From the NCBI GenBank assembly GCA_943356395.1, contig CALRFC010000005.1:1-19873 (forward strand): a stretch of 19,873 nt of DNA. The letters are read 5' to 3'. Shown piece by piece: positions 13,532 to 19,637 of the stretch. This DNA comes from Candidatus Nomurabacteria bacterium. Its GTDB lineage: Bacteria > Patescibacteriota > Minisyncoccia > Phycocordibacterales > UBA9973. Numbering within the stretch: position 1 is the first letter of the stretch; each line of letters opens with the position of its first letter. The notes beneath the pieces are model-generated. The model saw nothing but the letters and a program-made list of their open reading frames with translations, searched no databases and was not told where the DNA came from. Both the position numbers and the translations under genes were made by a program.

Positions 13532-13813
13532 ATGTTTACGCCGGTCGCTTATGCGAGCGTTGAGACGCTGGTCTACAAGGTGGACAAAGTCGTCTTGAAT
13601 CCGCTCATCGTGCTCATGTTTGCCGTTGCGATTGCGACATTCCTTTTCGGCGTCGTAGAATTCATGGCAAACCGCGAGAGCGAAGACGCCCGCAAGAAAG
13701 GCCAACAGCACATGATCTGGGGAGTTGTCGGACTCTTCATCATGATTGCGGTCTGGGGCATACTGAAAATTCTGCTCAACACATTCGGGATTACGGGAGT
13801 GAATCTTGGATAA
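13532..13813 (+). CDS. Pilin-like two-helix protein 5
   Basis: 93 residues from ATG 13532 (TTG 13526 is possible). The start MFTPVAYAS looks like the end of a signal peptide whose hydrophobic core is missing. Helix 1 is about 24-44, the loop is RESEDARKKGQQH, and helix 2 is MIWGVVGLFIMIAVWGILKIL followed by LNTFG. It is the last gene before a strong terminator. Lying in the same frame as protein 4, it would be joined to it if the TAG were read through; that is speculative. Confidence 0.72.
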   Translation: MFTPVAYASVETLVYKVDKVVLNPLIVLMFAVAIATFLFGVVEFMANRESEDARKKGQQHMIWGVVGLFIMIAVWGILKILLNTFGITGVNLG

Positions 13814-13819
13814 AATAAC

Positions 13820-13968
13820 AAGCTTCCTGCTGTTTGCTTTTAGCTTCCAGCTTCTCTAGCCCGAATTTAATTGTAAAATTAATGCAAAAGAAAACCCCCT
13901 CACATTTTTGTGGGGGTTTTTCATTTCGAATTCAAGCTAAAAGCAAACAGCAAGAAGCTAAAAGCTTT
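13820..13968. repeat. Heptad inverted arms around the pilin terminator
   Basis: Left arm (13820-13854): aagcttc, ctgctgt, ttgcttt, tagcttc, cagcttc. Right arm (13934-13968): aagctaa, aagcaaa, cagcaag, aagctaa, aagcttt. The arms are near reverse complements and enclose a terminator, as at 2742-2877. Confidence 0.8.
13891..13921. terminator. Bidirectional terminator after the pilin cluster
   Basis: AAAACCCCC (13891-13899) pairs with GGGGGTTTT (13912-13920); the stem continues as ACA/TGT after a small bulge, with a TTTT loop. A T-tract follows on the plus strand and a T-rich run on the minus strand. Confidence 0.88.
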
Positions 13969-13970
13969 TC

Positions 13971-14330
13971 CTATCTTACTCCCAACGCGTCCCATTCTTC
14001 ACTGATGTGGTAGTACGGACTTTTGTACAACGCATCACCTGTGATGGGGAACTGCCCGTTTGCGGCTTTGCAGTTCACGATGATTTTCAGATCATCGGGG
14101 AAAAAGATCATGCGCTTGCCGAGCGAATTTCCGAATTCATCGGACACTTCCGCGCTTGCGAAATTATTCGTGAACGACGGAGTCGTCGTAATTCGGAAGT
14201 TGTAGATGTGTCCCTCGATCGGAGAGACGATCACAACTTGCCCGGGCATGCAGTCATTTTTCCGGCAGGATGTAAAGGAGAAAATTGAACAGAAAGAAAA
14301 CGAAACGATGATAAAGAGCTTGTTTTTCAT
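13971..14330 (-). CDS. Small lipoprotein, unknown function
   Basis: 119 residues. A lipoprotein signal peptide (MKNKLFIIVSFSFCSIFSFTSC) has Cys22 as the probable lipid-attachment residue, although FTSC is a relaxed lipobox. Cys27 lies close behind. The rest is a predicted small beta-rich domain (QVVIVSPIEGHIYNFRITT, then MIFFPDDLKIIVNCKA) that I do not recognise. It has a near-perfect promoter of its own. Base composition is AT-richer than in the housekeeping genes. Confidence 0.72.
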   Translation of the reverse strand: MKNKLFIIVSFSFCSIFSFTSCRKNDCMPGQVVIVSPIEGHIYNFRITTTPSFTNNFASAEVSDEFGNSLGKRMIFFPDDLKIIVNCKAANGQFPITGDALYKSPYYHISEEWDALGVR

Positions 14331-14347
14331 GGTGGTTGTTTTCGTCC

Positions 14348-14377
14348 ATTATATCACATATAATGTATATCTGTCAA
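14348..14377 (-). promoter_or_regulatory. Consensus promoter of the lipoprotein gene
   Basis: TTGACA (14372-14377 complement), 18 bp, TATAAT (14348-14353 complement). Perfect sigma-70 boxes about 18 bp before the ATG. Confidence 0.85.
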
Positions 14378-14391
14378 GTATCTCAATATCT

Positions 14392-14416
14392 ACTTGGGAG
14401 CAAGGCACCCAAGTAG
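14392..14416. repeat. ACTTGGG hairpin, copy 1
   Basis: ACTTGGG and CCCAAGT around AGCAAGGCA. It is repeated almost exactly, inverted, at 15196-15220, so the two copies bracket the 14482-15141 gene. Confidence 0.75.
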
Positions 14417-14429
14417 TTTAAAAAACAAG

Positions 14430-14458
14430 AAAAAAAGCGCTGTCTTGTGAGACAGCGC
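14430..14458 (-). terminator. Terminator of the 14482 gene
   Basis: On the minus strand GCGCTGTCT, loop CACA, AGACAGCGC, then TTTTTT. A perfect 9-bp GC-rich stem. Confidence 0.9.
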
Positions 14459-14481
14459 CACGCCCGAGGGCGATTTTTGAT

Positions 14482-15141
14482 TCAATTATTTATATCTTGC
14501 GGATACTGATTCACTATCACTTTCACCGGATATCCGTCTAAGCTCTCAATCTGAAAGCTGTATGTTTGGTTGGTGCATCCTTTAGTGTGTGCCATTCCCG
14601 GAGCGTCTTCATATGGTTCTCCGCATGAAGGATATACCATTACATGTCCAGTCGGATTTATATGCACATCATATCCGTCCAGAGTATTGATAACCTGACT
14701 TTTTTCCCCGACAGGTGCAGTGTATGTTTGAGTCTTTACTTCGCCATCCATACTTGCGTCAGTGGTAGTCGTTCCGCCCCAATTGCCGTTGCCGAAATTC
14801 GTTCCGCCATCCACCTCCGAATGCCTGTTTGCGATGAAGATGATTATGAAAGTGCCAACTATAATAACCCCGAGAGCAATCAAGATAATTTTCCAACTAA
14901 GATTTGCGAAGTAGGACGACATACCCGTACTCTTGTAGCTGATTAACCAATACAAGATTCCGATTGTGGTGCATAATACGATAATTATGATCCAGTGTTC
15001 CGTCAGGAATTCCCAGATCGGGCTTTCGGAAATTTCATCTCCTACATAATTGAAAACAATAACAAGCACAACAAGAGCAGTGATGACCCCACCCCATATC
15101 CATGAAGTGAAAGATGTCTTTTTTTCGGGAGTTAATTCCAT
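14482..15141 (-). CDS. Three-helix membrane protein with external C-terminal domain, unknown
   Basis: 219 residues from ATG 15141. Helices lie at about 13-32, 49-68 and 83-104. A Gly/Asn/Thr linker (GGTNFGNGNWGGTTTTD) then leads to an external domain of about 90 residues with two cysteines (Cys173, Cys189) that could form a disulfide, and motifs such as LDGYDVHINPTGHVMVYPSC. I do not recognise the domain. The reading frame extends to 15174, but that part overlaps the -10 box of a TTGACA-18-TACAAT promoter, so the inner ATG is the start. It has its own promoter and terminator and is bracketed by ACTTGGG hairpins. Confidence 0.75.
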   Translation of the reverse strand: MELTPEKKTSFTSWIWGGVITALVVLVIVFNYVGDEISESPIWEFLTEHWIIIIVLCTTIGILYWLISYKSTGMSSYFANLSWKIILIALGVIIVGTFIIIFIANRHSEVDGGTNFGNGNWGGTTTTDASMDGEVKTQTYTAPVGEKSQVINTLDGYDVHINPTGHVMVYPSCGEPYEDAPGMAHTKGCTNQTYSFQIESLDGYPVKVIVNQYPQDINN

Positions 15142-15164
15142 GTTTTTTATTTTAAATTTACTAT

Positions 15165-15194
15165 ATTGTAGCATATGTATACCTTTCTTGTCAA
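15165..15194 (-). promoter_or_regulatory. Promoter of the 14482 gene
   Basis: TTGACA (15189-15194 complement), 18 bp, TACAAT (15165-15170 complement). The layout matches the promoters at 14348 and 16354. Confidence 0.78.
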
Positions 15195-15195
15195 G

Positions 15196-15220
15196 TTACT
15201 TGGGTGCCTTGCTCCTAAGT
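15196..15220. repeat. ACTTGGG hairpin, copy 2
   Basis: TACTTGGGTGCCTTGC followed by TCCTAAGTA: the inverted copy of 14392-14416 with one change in the outer arm. Confidence 0.72.
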
Positions 15221-15232
15221 AAGAAAAACAAC

Positions 15233-15262
15233 AAAAAAGCCCCATCTTTAAAGACGGGGCTT
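15233..15262 (-). terminator. Terminator of the SPFH-like gene
   Basis: On the minus strand AAGCCCC, GTCTTTAAAGAT, GGGGCTT, then a T-tract. The stem runs to about 12 bp including one G-T pair. Confidence 0.88.
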
Positions 15263-15280
15263 GTCTAATCGAAATCAGAA

Positions 15281-16321
15281 CTACTTCTTTTCTTCGATTT
15301 TCTTGATTGCAGGGCTGACTGTCGGCGTCGAGGTGAATTTTGCCGTGCCGATCATGGTTGCCGTTATGTCGGAAACCATGTCTTGTGCGGCCGCAGATTG
15401 TTCTCCTCCGGGATTCACGAGCGTATGCAGACTGCCGGAAGCATGTGCTTTGGCGATTTTTTCTTGTCCGCCAAGTATTGCCATTTGGTAATCCTTGATA
15501 GGAGCAAGTTGTGATTTAATCGCTTCTCCTTTGGCAGTGGCATCATTTTTCCATATCACACGCTGTTTCACTTGTCTTTTCTCCGTTTGTTCAAGCCGTT
15601 CGGTTTCCCGAATTTCTTCCGCGGTCTCCAATCTCTTGTCGATAAGCGCTTGAGAATCCTTGTGGACTCCGATTTGGGCTGAAAGTTCTGCGATCTCGAA
15701 TCCGAATTTTCGGAACTTTTCTTGATTCAGATAAAAAGTCAGATCGTACTCTTTTTCAACCCCTTCTCTCAAATGTTTGACTTTGATCTCTTTCAATTCA
15801 TCCACTCTCATTCCGAGAACATTGTCGAAAGGTACTTCAAACGCCCAAGGCGTTACGACATCGCTGAATTCTCCTTCGCCATACGCAAGAAAATTTTTCA
15901 AGCGAACGGCTTTCAGCGGATCGAATACATGCAGTGTCGTGTTGAAGATTATCGCAACCTTCGCGCCGCCTTTTTCAACGAAGACCTCGACGACAAACGG
16001 ATGAAATTCCAATTTTCGTATGTATGGAACATTTTCCGTGCGTCTGCCGATTTCTTTGTCGATCCGGTCGAATTTCAATTTCGTGTTCCCGTAGTCTCGT
16101 CCATCTTTCACATACTCGCTCCATGTGAGCGGGATATTGATGACTTTGAGCGGCCACGGAAGCGGGATGATCGGAAAGGCGGAATCTCCGTCAATAGCAA
16201 AGAGTGCTTTGTTGCCGATTCCGACCAGATGCCAGAGTCCGAGTTGCGGTTTTAACGGTCTCAAAAATCCAGATACTATCCAAAGGGATAGGATGATGAT
16301 AAAAATGATGACTGCGTTCAT
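15281..16321 (-). CDS. SPFH/Band 7-like membrane protein
   Basis: 346 residues. An N-terminal helix (about 3-20) anchors the protein. Next comes a beta-rich region with PLPWPLKVINIPLTWSEY and IIFNTTLHVFDPLKAVRL (about 55-150), typical of an SPFH/stomatin core. Then follow FGFEIAELSAQIG (about 205-217) and a long charged helix (ALIDKRLETAEEIRETERLEQTEKRQVKQR, about 224-255), as in flotillin and prohibitin families. The tail (AKAHASGSLHTLVNPGG) resembles the C-terminal assembly region. Such proteins form membrane rings that organise proteases or lipids. The assignment rests on overall pattern, not on a signature residue. Confidence 0.6.
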   Translation of the reverse strand: MNAVIIFIIILSLWIVSGFLRPLKPQLGLWHLVGIGNKALFAIDGDSAFPIIPLPWPLKVINIPLTWSEYVKDGRDYGNTKLKFDRIDKEIGRRTENVPYIRKLEFHPFVVEVFVEKGGAKVAIIFNTTLHVFDPLKAVRLKNFLAYGEGEFSDVVTPWAFEVPFDNVLGMRVDELKEIKVKHLREGVEKEYDLTFYLNQEKFRKFGFEIAELSAQIGVHKDSQALIDKRLETAEEIRETERLEQTEKRQVKQRVIWKNDATAKGEAIKSQLAPIKDYQMAILGGQEKIAKAHASGSLHTLVNPGGEQSAAAQDMVSDITATMIGTAKFTSTPTVSPAIKKIEEKK

Positions 16322-16353
16322 GTTTTTATTTTTTTGTTAATTTATTTGTTGGC

Positions 16354-16383
16354 ATTATATCATACAGATATTGCTTATGTCAA
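16354..16383 (-). promoter_or_regulatory. Consensus promoter of the SPFH-like gene
   Basis: TTGACA (16378-16383 complement), 18 bp, TATAAT (16354-16359 complement). Perfect boxes, about 32 bp before the ATG. Confidence 0.85.
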
Positions 16384-16450
16384 GCTGTTGAAAAGCTCGA
16401 TTTAAGCCCTAAAATCTGGATTTTTCCGGCAATTTGTGTATAATTTCCAA

Positions 16451-16504
16451 AGCTAGAAGCTAGAAGCTAGAAGCTAGAAGCTAGAAGCTAGAAGCTAGAA
16501 GCTA
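16451..16504. repeat. Perfect AGCTAGA tandem repeat, 7.7 copies
   Basis: 54 bp of uninterrupted 7-bp repeat. This is the cleanest heptad array in the window and the only one without unit variation. An AT-rich heptad tail (caatttt, gatattt, gaatttt, caattta) follows at 16526-16553, just before tRNA-Lys. 16384-16450 shows no other feature. Confidence 0.95.
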
Positions 16505-16558
16505 ATTTGTGTCGTATCAAACTTTCAATTTTGATATTTGAATTTTCAATTTAATCTT

Positions 16559-16631
16559 GCGCCCGTAGCTCAGTCGGTAGAGCAGTCGCCTCTTAAGCGA
16601 ACGGTCGTTGGTTCGAATCCAACCGGGCGCA
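16559..16631 (+). tRNA. tRNA-Lys(CTT)
   Basis: Cloverleaf: acceptor GCGCCCG/CGGGCGC, D-arm GCTC-AGTCGGTA-GAGC, anticodon loop CTCTTAA giving CTT, T-arm GTTGG-TTCGAAT-CCAAC, discriminator A. The last anticodon-stem pair is G-A. CCA is not encoded. A long hairpin (16632-16668) starts at the next base. Confidence 0.95.
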
Positions 16632-16668
16632 CAAATTAAAAACCTTGCGGGGCAAGATTTTTAATTTG
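16632..16668 (+). terminator. Hairpin directly after tRNA-Lys
   Basis: CAAATTAAAAA then CTTGC pair with GCAAG then TTTTTAATTTG around a GGG loop (16 pairs, one mismatch). The T-rich 3' arm suits a terminator or a 3'-processing structure. It leads straight into the GTGCGA modular block. Confidence 0.6.
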
Positions 16669-16898
16669 TGCGAGCCGGAGCGCGACGGCGCGAGGCGGGG
16701 TCGCGCAAAAATTCAGCAGAATTTTATGCGTGACCACTGGCGATGAAAAGTGATCTGCATCACTTTTCATCGCACTTGTGCGAGCCGCAGGCATGTTTCG
16801 CTAGCAAGCGAAACAGCCGAGGCGGGGTCGCGGAAATTTTCTCGCGACGGCGAGAAAATTATCTGTGACCACAATGTGCGAACCAAATTCTCGTGACC
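16668..16898. other. Modular hairpin block (GTGCGA ... GTGACC units)
   Basis: Three successive units begin GTGCGA and end GTGACC: 16668-16735, 16778-16870 and a short 16876-16898. Units 1 and 2 share an identical 15-bp middle, CGAGGCGGGGTCGCG (16691-16705, 16818-16832), that can pair with the GTGCGAGCC start. Between the constant pieces lie perfect hairpins of unrelated sequence: AAAATTC/GAATTTT (about 16708-16725), a 14-bp stem (16741-16772), GTTTCGCT/AGCGAAAC (16795-16814) and an 11-bp stem (16835-16860). No gene fits. It may be a structured RNA, or a mobile hairpin family with exchanged stems. The strand is unknown. Confidence 0.55.
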
Positions 16899-16920
16899 GA
16901 ATCCAGTTAGTATCTTTTTG

Positions 16921-17002
16921 TGCTGGAGGGGAGACTCGAACTCCCAACCCTTGCGGGACCAGTTCCTAAGACTGGCGCGTATACCAATTCCGCCACTCCA
17001 GC
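16921..17002 (-). tRNA. tRNA-Leu(TAG)
   Basis: 82 nt with a long variable arm as expected for leucine. Acceptor GCTGGAG/CTCCAGC, anticodon arm CCAGT-CTTAGGA-ACTGG (TAG), T-arm with GTTCGAG, discriminator A. CCA is not encoded. Confidence 0.95.
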
Positions 17003-17018
17003 AAAATGTCTCTACTTG

Positions 17019-17102
17019 TGCTCGGGGTGGGAATCGAACCCACACGCTATTGCTAGCTGAGGATTTTAAGTCCTCTATGTCTACCAATTCCATCACCCGA
17101 GC
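17019..17102 (-). tRNA. tRNA-Leu(TAA)
   Basis: 84 nt. Acceptor GCTCGGG/CCCGAGC, anticodon arm GAGGA-CTTAAAA-TCCTC (TAA), long variable arm, T-arm GTGGG-TTCGATT-CCCAC. CCA is not encoded. It lies 16 bp upstream of tRNA-Leu(TAG), probably in one transcript. Confidence 0.95.
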
Positions 17103-17121
17103 AAAGTTATTTCAAATTTCT

Positions 17122-17196
17122 TGGAGGCCCGGGGCGGAATTGAACCGCCGTGTATTCCTTTTGCAGAGGAATGCCTTACCACTTGGCTACCGGGCC
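17122..17196 (-). tRNA. tRNA-Cys(GCA) with encoded CCA
   Basis: Acceptor GGCCCGG/CCGGGCC, anticodon arm TTCCT-CTGCAAA-AGGAA (GCA), T-arm GGCGG-TTCAATT-CCGCC, discriminator T as expected for Cys, then CCA (17122-17124). It is the only one of the four tRNAs with CCA in the DNA. It is first of the minus-strand tRNA cluster, 48 bp beyond the rbfA stop. Confidence 0.94.
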
Positions 17197-17244
17197 TTCT
17201 TTAAAATGCCAATGAACGAATGGTAAACCACCGGACGATAATTA

Positions 17245-17568
17245 TCAACCTCTCGCCAACAATCCGTCAATCTTCTGGCGGTTTTTTTCTCCTTCGTCGA
17301 TGAAGAATTCTATCGACGGCAGGCGAGCCACGCGGAGCTTTTCTTTGAGTGCGCCAAAAAATTCCGAGCGTTTTCGGTTCAAAAAAGATATCACGCCTTT
17401 TTCTTTGTTCTCCGGAAGCACGGTTATGAGGATTTTCGCACGACGCTCGTCTCCCGAAAGCATGATGCCGGTGACGGTGATGAGCGCGTCGCGATTGCTC
17501 GACTCCTCGATGAATGTCGCCGCGGCGTGCCGTATGGTCTCTTCGATTTTTTCTTGTCTTTGGCTCAT
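17245..17568 (-). CDS. rbfA: Ribosome-binding factor A
   Basis: Small KH-like protein that helps mature the 5' end of 16S rRNA in the 30S subunit. 107 residues is a typical length. Visible features are the N-terminal helix (QEKIEETIRHAAATFI), the central strand pair LITVTGIMLSGDERRAKILITVLP, and the C-terminal LRVARLPSIEFFIDEGEKNRQKIDGLL, whose RLPSIEF-DEG pattern is characteristic of RbfA. It starts 15 bp after the infB stop in the same direction, so it is translated from the infB message; no Shine-Dalgarno sequence lies between. Confidence 0.9.
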   Translation of the reverse strand: MSQRQEKIEETIRHAAATFIEESSNRDALITVTGIMLSGDERRAKILITVLPENKEKGVISFLNRKRSEFFGALKEKLRVARLPSIEFFIDEGEKNRQKIDGLLARG

Positions 17569-17583
17569 TTTTTATTTCGTTTT

Positions 17584-19092
17584 TTATTTCGTCACCATCG
17601 TGAAGGCTTCCAAGACATCACCCGGAGCGAGTTCGAATTTGGTCTCAACGAGCATGCCGCATTCGCCGTCGTTGATCTCTTTGACCTTCATTTTGTGCTG
17701 TTCTATGTTTGTGATCTTGCATGATCCGATGGGGAAATCGCGGCGCATGATGCGGGCTTCGTTCCCGAGTGCGATTTTCCCCGATTCGATGCGCGCGCCG
17801 ACGACCATTTTGTCTTTCGCGGCGCTGAAAATTTTCAGGATGCGCACGGATCCGGTCGTTTCGGCAACCTGCGTGCGCGGCGTGCGCTTCGCCACTATTT
17901 CTTTCAGATAGTCCGTGAGCTTGTAAATGATGTCGAATGTCGCGACGGTCACACCCTGATTTTCCACATGGTCTTTCGCGCGCGGCTCGAGCTTCACATT
18001 GAATCCCAAGACGATCGTGTTTTTGTCTCCCGACGCCATCTTCACATCGTTCTCCGTTATCGCACCGACTCCCCGCGTGATGATTTTCATCTTTACGCGG
18101 TCGGTTTCCAATTTCTTTATCTCTTGCACGACGGCAACGCCGGTACCGGACACATCGGTCTTGATGAGGATGGGGACGATCGCAAGATCTTCCCTCGCTT
18201 CTATCTTGTCCGTCTGCGCGGAATTCCGTGTCGTCTCTTTGAAAATGCGCACCGCCTGCTCCGCATCTTTCTTGTTGGCGAACGCATAAAATCTTTCGCC
18301 GACTTTCGGCTGCGAATCGAAACCGGTGATTCCGACCGGAGACGAGAACGAGAGCGACTCAACTTTTTTTCCCATGAAATCTTCGATCAGGCGCGTGCTC
18401 GCGAGCGCGTCATCGACAACGACAAACATGCTTTTCTTGAGCGTGCCGTTCTTGATGATGAGCGTCGCCGAGAGTCCGCGCTTCGGATCGAGATGCGATT
18501 CGATGACGATGCCTTCGGCGCCGACCGACGGATCGCCTTTGAGCTCCGCGATTTCGGCGACGATGAGGATGAGATCGAAAAGCTGTTCGATGTTCGTGCC
18601 TTCTTTCGCGGAGATCTCGACGAACGGCACATCGCCGCCGTATCCTTCGAGATAGATGCCTTTTTCCAAAAGATCATTTTTTACTTTTTCGACATTCGCA
18701 TTCGGCTTGTCGATCTTGTTGATGGCGACGATGTACGGCGTTTTGCTCTCGATGATCGTATTCCACGCTTCGATTGTCTGCGCTTTGACCGAATCTTCCG
18801 CGGACACGACCAAAACGGCGATATCCGCCGCCGCCGCACCGCGCGAGCGCATCTCGGCAAAGGCTTCGTGTCCGGGCGTGTCGAGAAAAGTCATTTTTTT
18901 TGTCGCGCCGTCTTTCGCTTTGTGCACGACTTCGTACGCGCTCATGTGCTGGGTGATTCCGCCGGCCTCGCCCGCGACGACATTCGTCTTCCGTATGTAA
19001 TCAAGGAGCGTGGATTTGCCGTGGTCGATGTGTCCCATGACAACAACGACGGGCGAGCGCTCAATCTCTTTTTGTTTTTCGTTTTTCTGCAT
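17584..19092 (-). CDS. infB: Translation initiation factor IF-2, short form
   Basis: GTPase that brings initiator tRNA to the 30S subunit and promotes subunit joining. It has only 502 residues against about 700-900 in most bacteria. The N-terminal IF2 region is missing and the G domain begins at residue 15. G1 GHIDHGKS (about 20-27), G2 GGITQH (about 44-49), G3 DTPGHEAF (about 71-78), G4 NKID (about 125-128) and G5 SAKEGTN (about 161-167) are all present. Domain II, the long domain III and C-terminal domain IV (with KIFSAAKDKMVVGARIESG) follow. It is the middle gene of a DUF4446-infB-rbfA operon; nusA, a common neighbour, is absent here. Confidence 0.96.
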   Translation of the reverse strand: MQKNEKQKEIERSPVVVVMGHIDHGKSTLLDYIRKTNVVAGEAGGITQHMSAYEVVHKAKDGATKKMTFLDTPGHEAFAEMRSRGAAAADIAVLVVSAEDSVKAQTIEAWNTIIESKTPYIVAINKIDKPNANVEKVKNDLLEKGIYLEGYGGDVPFVEISAKEGTNIEQLFDLILIVAEIAELKGDPSVGAEGIVIESHLDPKRGLSATLIIKNGTLKKSMFVVVDDALASTRLIEDFMGKKVESLSFSSPVGITGFDSQPKVGERFYAFANKKDAEQAVRIFKETTRNSAQTDKIEAREDLAIVPILIKTDVSGTGVAVVQEIKKLETDRVKMKIITRGVGAITENDVKMASGDKNTIVLGFNVKLEPRAKDHVENQGVTVATFDIIYKLTDYLKEIVAKRTPRTQVAETTGSVRILKIFSAAKDKMVVGARIESGKIALGNEARIMRRDFPIGSCKITNIEQHKMKVKEINDGECGMLVETKFELAPGDVLEAFTMVTK

Positions 19093-19120
19093 ATTTTTTA
19101 TTTCTGCCGAAATGGCCGTA

Positions 19121-19576
19121 TTAGGATATCTTCTCTCTTGCCGTTTTTAGAACTTCTTTTTCTTCTTCCGTAAGCTCCTGCGCCGCCCTGCCATTTTCAA
19201 TCGGCTTTCCGAAGACGCTGATGCGGTCGCGCGCGTACATGCTCGATATCACGATTCCGTCTCCTTCGTCATTCATGAGGGCGACGGAGAAGCTCTGATT
19301 GCTTCCGGAATCCTTGAACGGATTGAAGCGGATCATTGAGACGCCGCGGACGCTCTGTTTGATCTGCCCTGAAATCTTTTCCAGCGCGCGTTCGTGGCCG
19401 GAAGATTTTTCTGACAAGTCTTTCATCTTCTCCGCGAGCGCTCCGAATATCTCTTCCAGATTCGCTCCGTTCTTGCCTCTCCAGAATTTCCGCAAGCGAA
19501 GTTCCGTCCGGATCATCCATCCGAAGAGTGCGAGGAGCAACAAAAAAAGCACCGAAAGGGCGATAGTTGTATTCAT
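19121..19576 (-). CDS. DUF4446 family membrane protein
   Basis: 151 residues from ATG 19576. An N-terminal helix (about 4-23) is followed by a charged coiled-coil region (NLEEIFGALAEKMKDLSEKSSGHERALEKISGQI, about 38-71) and a small C-terminal domain with VRGVSMIRFNPFKDSGSNQSFSVALMNDEGDGIVISSMYARD (about 76-117), the core of DUF4446. Its function is not known. The frame is open to 19672, but the extra part is encoded by promoter and repeat DNA. TTGCAA-17-TATACT ends 11 bases before the ATG, giving a leader of only a few bases. infB starts 28 bp after its stop, so this promoter probably drives the whole operon. Confidence 0.83.
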   Translation of the reverse strand: MNTTIALSVLFLLLLALFGWMIRTELRLRKFWRGKNGANLEEIFGALAEKMKDLSEKSSGHERALEKISGQIKQSVRGVSMIRFNPFKDSGSNQSFSVALMNDEGDGIVISSMYARDRISVFGKPIENGRAAQELTEEEKEVLKTAREKIS

Positions 19577-19586
19577 AGAGGTAAAA

Positions 19587-19615
19587 AGTATATACTGATT
19601 CGGCGTTTTTTGCAA
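19587..19615 (-). promoter_or_regulatory. Promoter of the DUF4446-infB-rbfA operon
   Basis: TTGCAA (19610-19615 complement), 17 bp, TATACT (19587-19592 complement). It predicts a start about 4 bases before the ATG. Confidence 0.7.
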
Positions 19616-19637
19616 AGACACAATACGAATATACCCC

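Noticed and set aside
15142..15174. 11-residue extension of the three-helix protein
   Set aside because: It overlaps the -10 box of a good promoter, so it would not be in the mRNA.
16451..16504. CRISPR array
   Set aside because: Units are 7 bp with no spacers and no cas gene is in the window.
16767..17226. Open frames across the tRNA cluster (both strands)
   Set aside because: They translate tRNA genes and hairpins; the cloverleafs explain the sequence.
17968..19173. 401-residue plus-strand frame over infB
   Set aside because: Shadow of infB, whose GTPase motifs are complete on the other strand.
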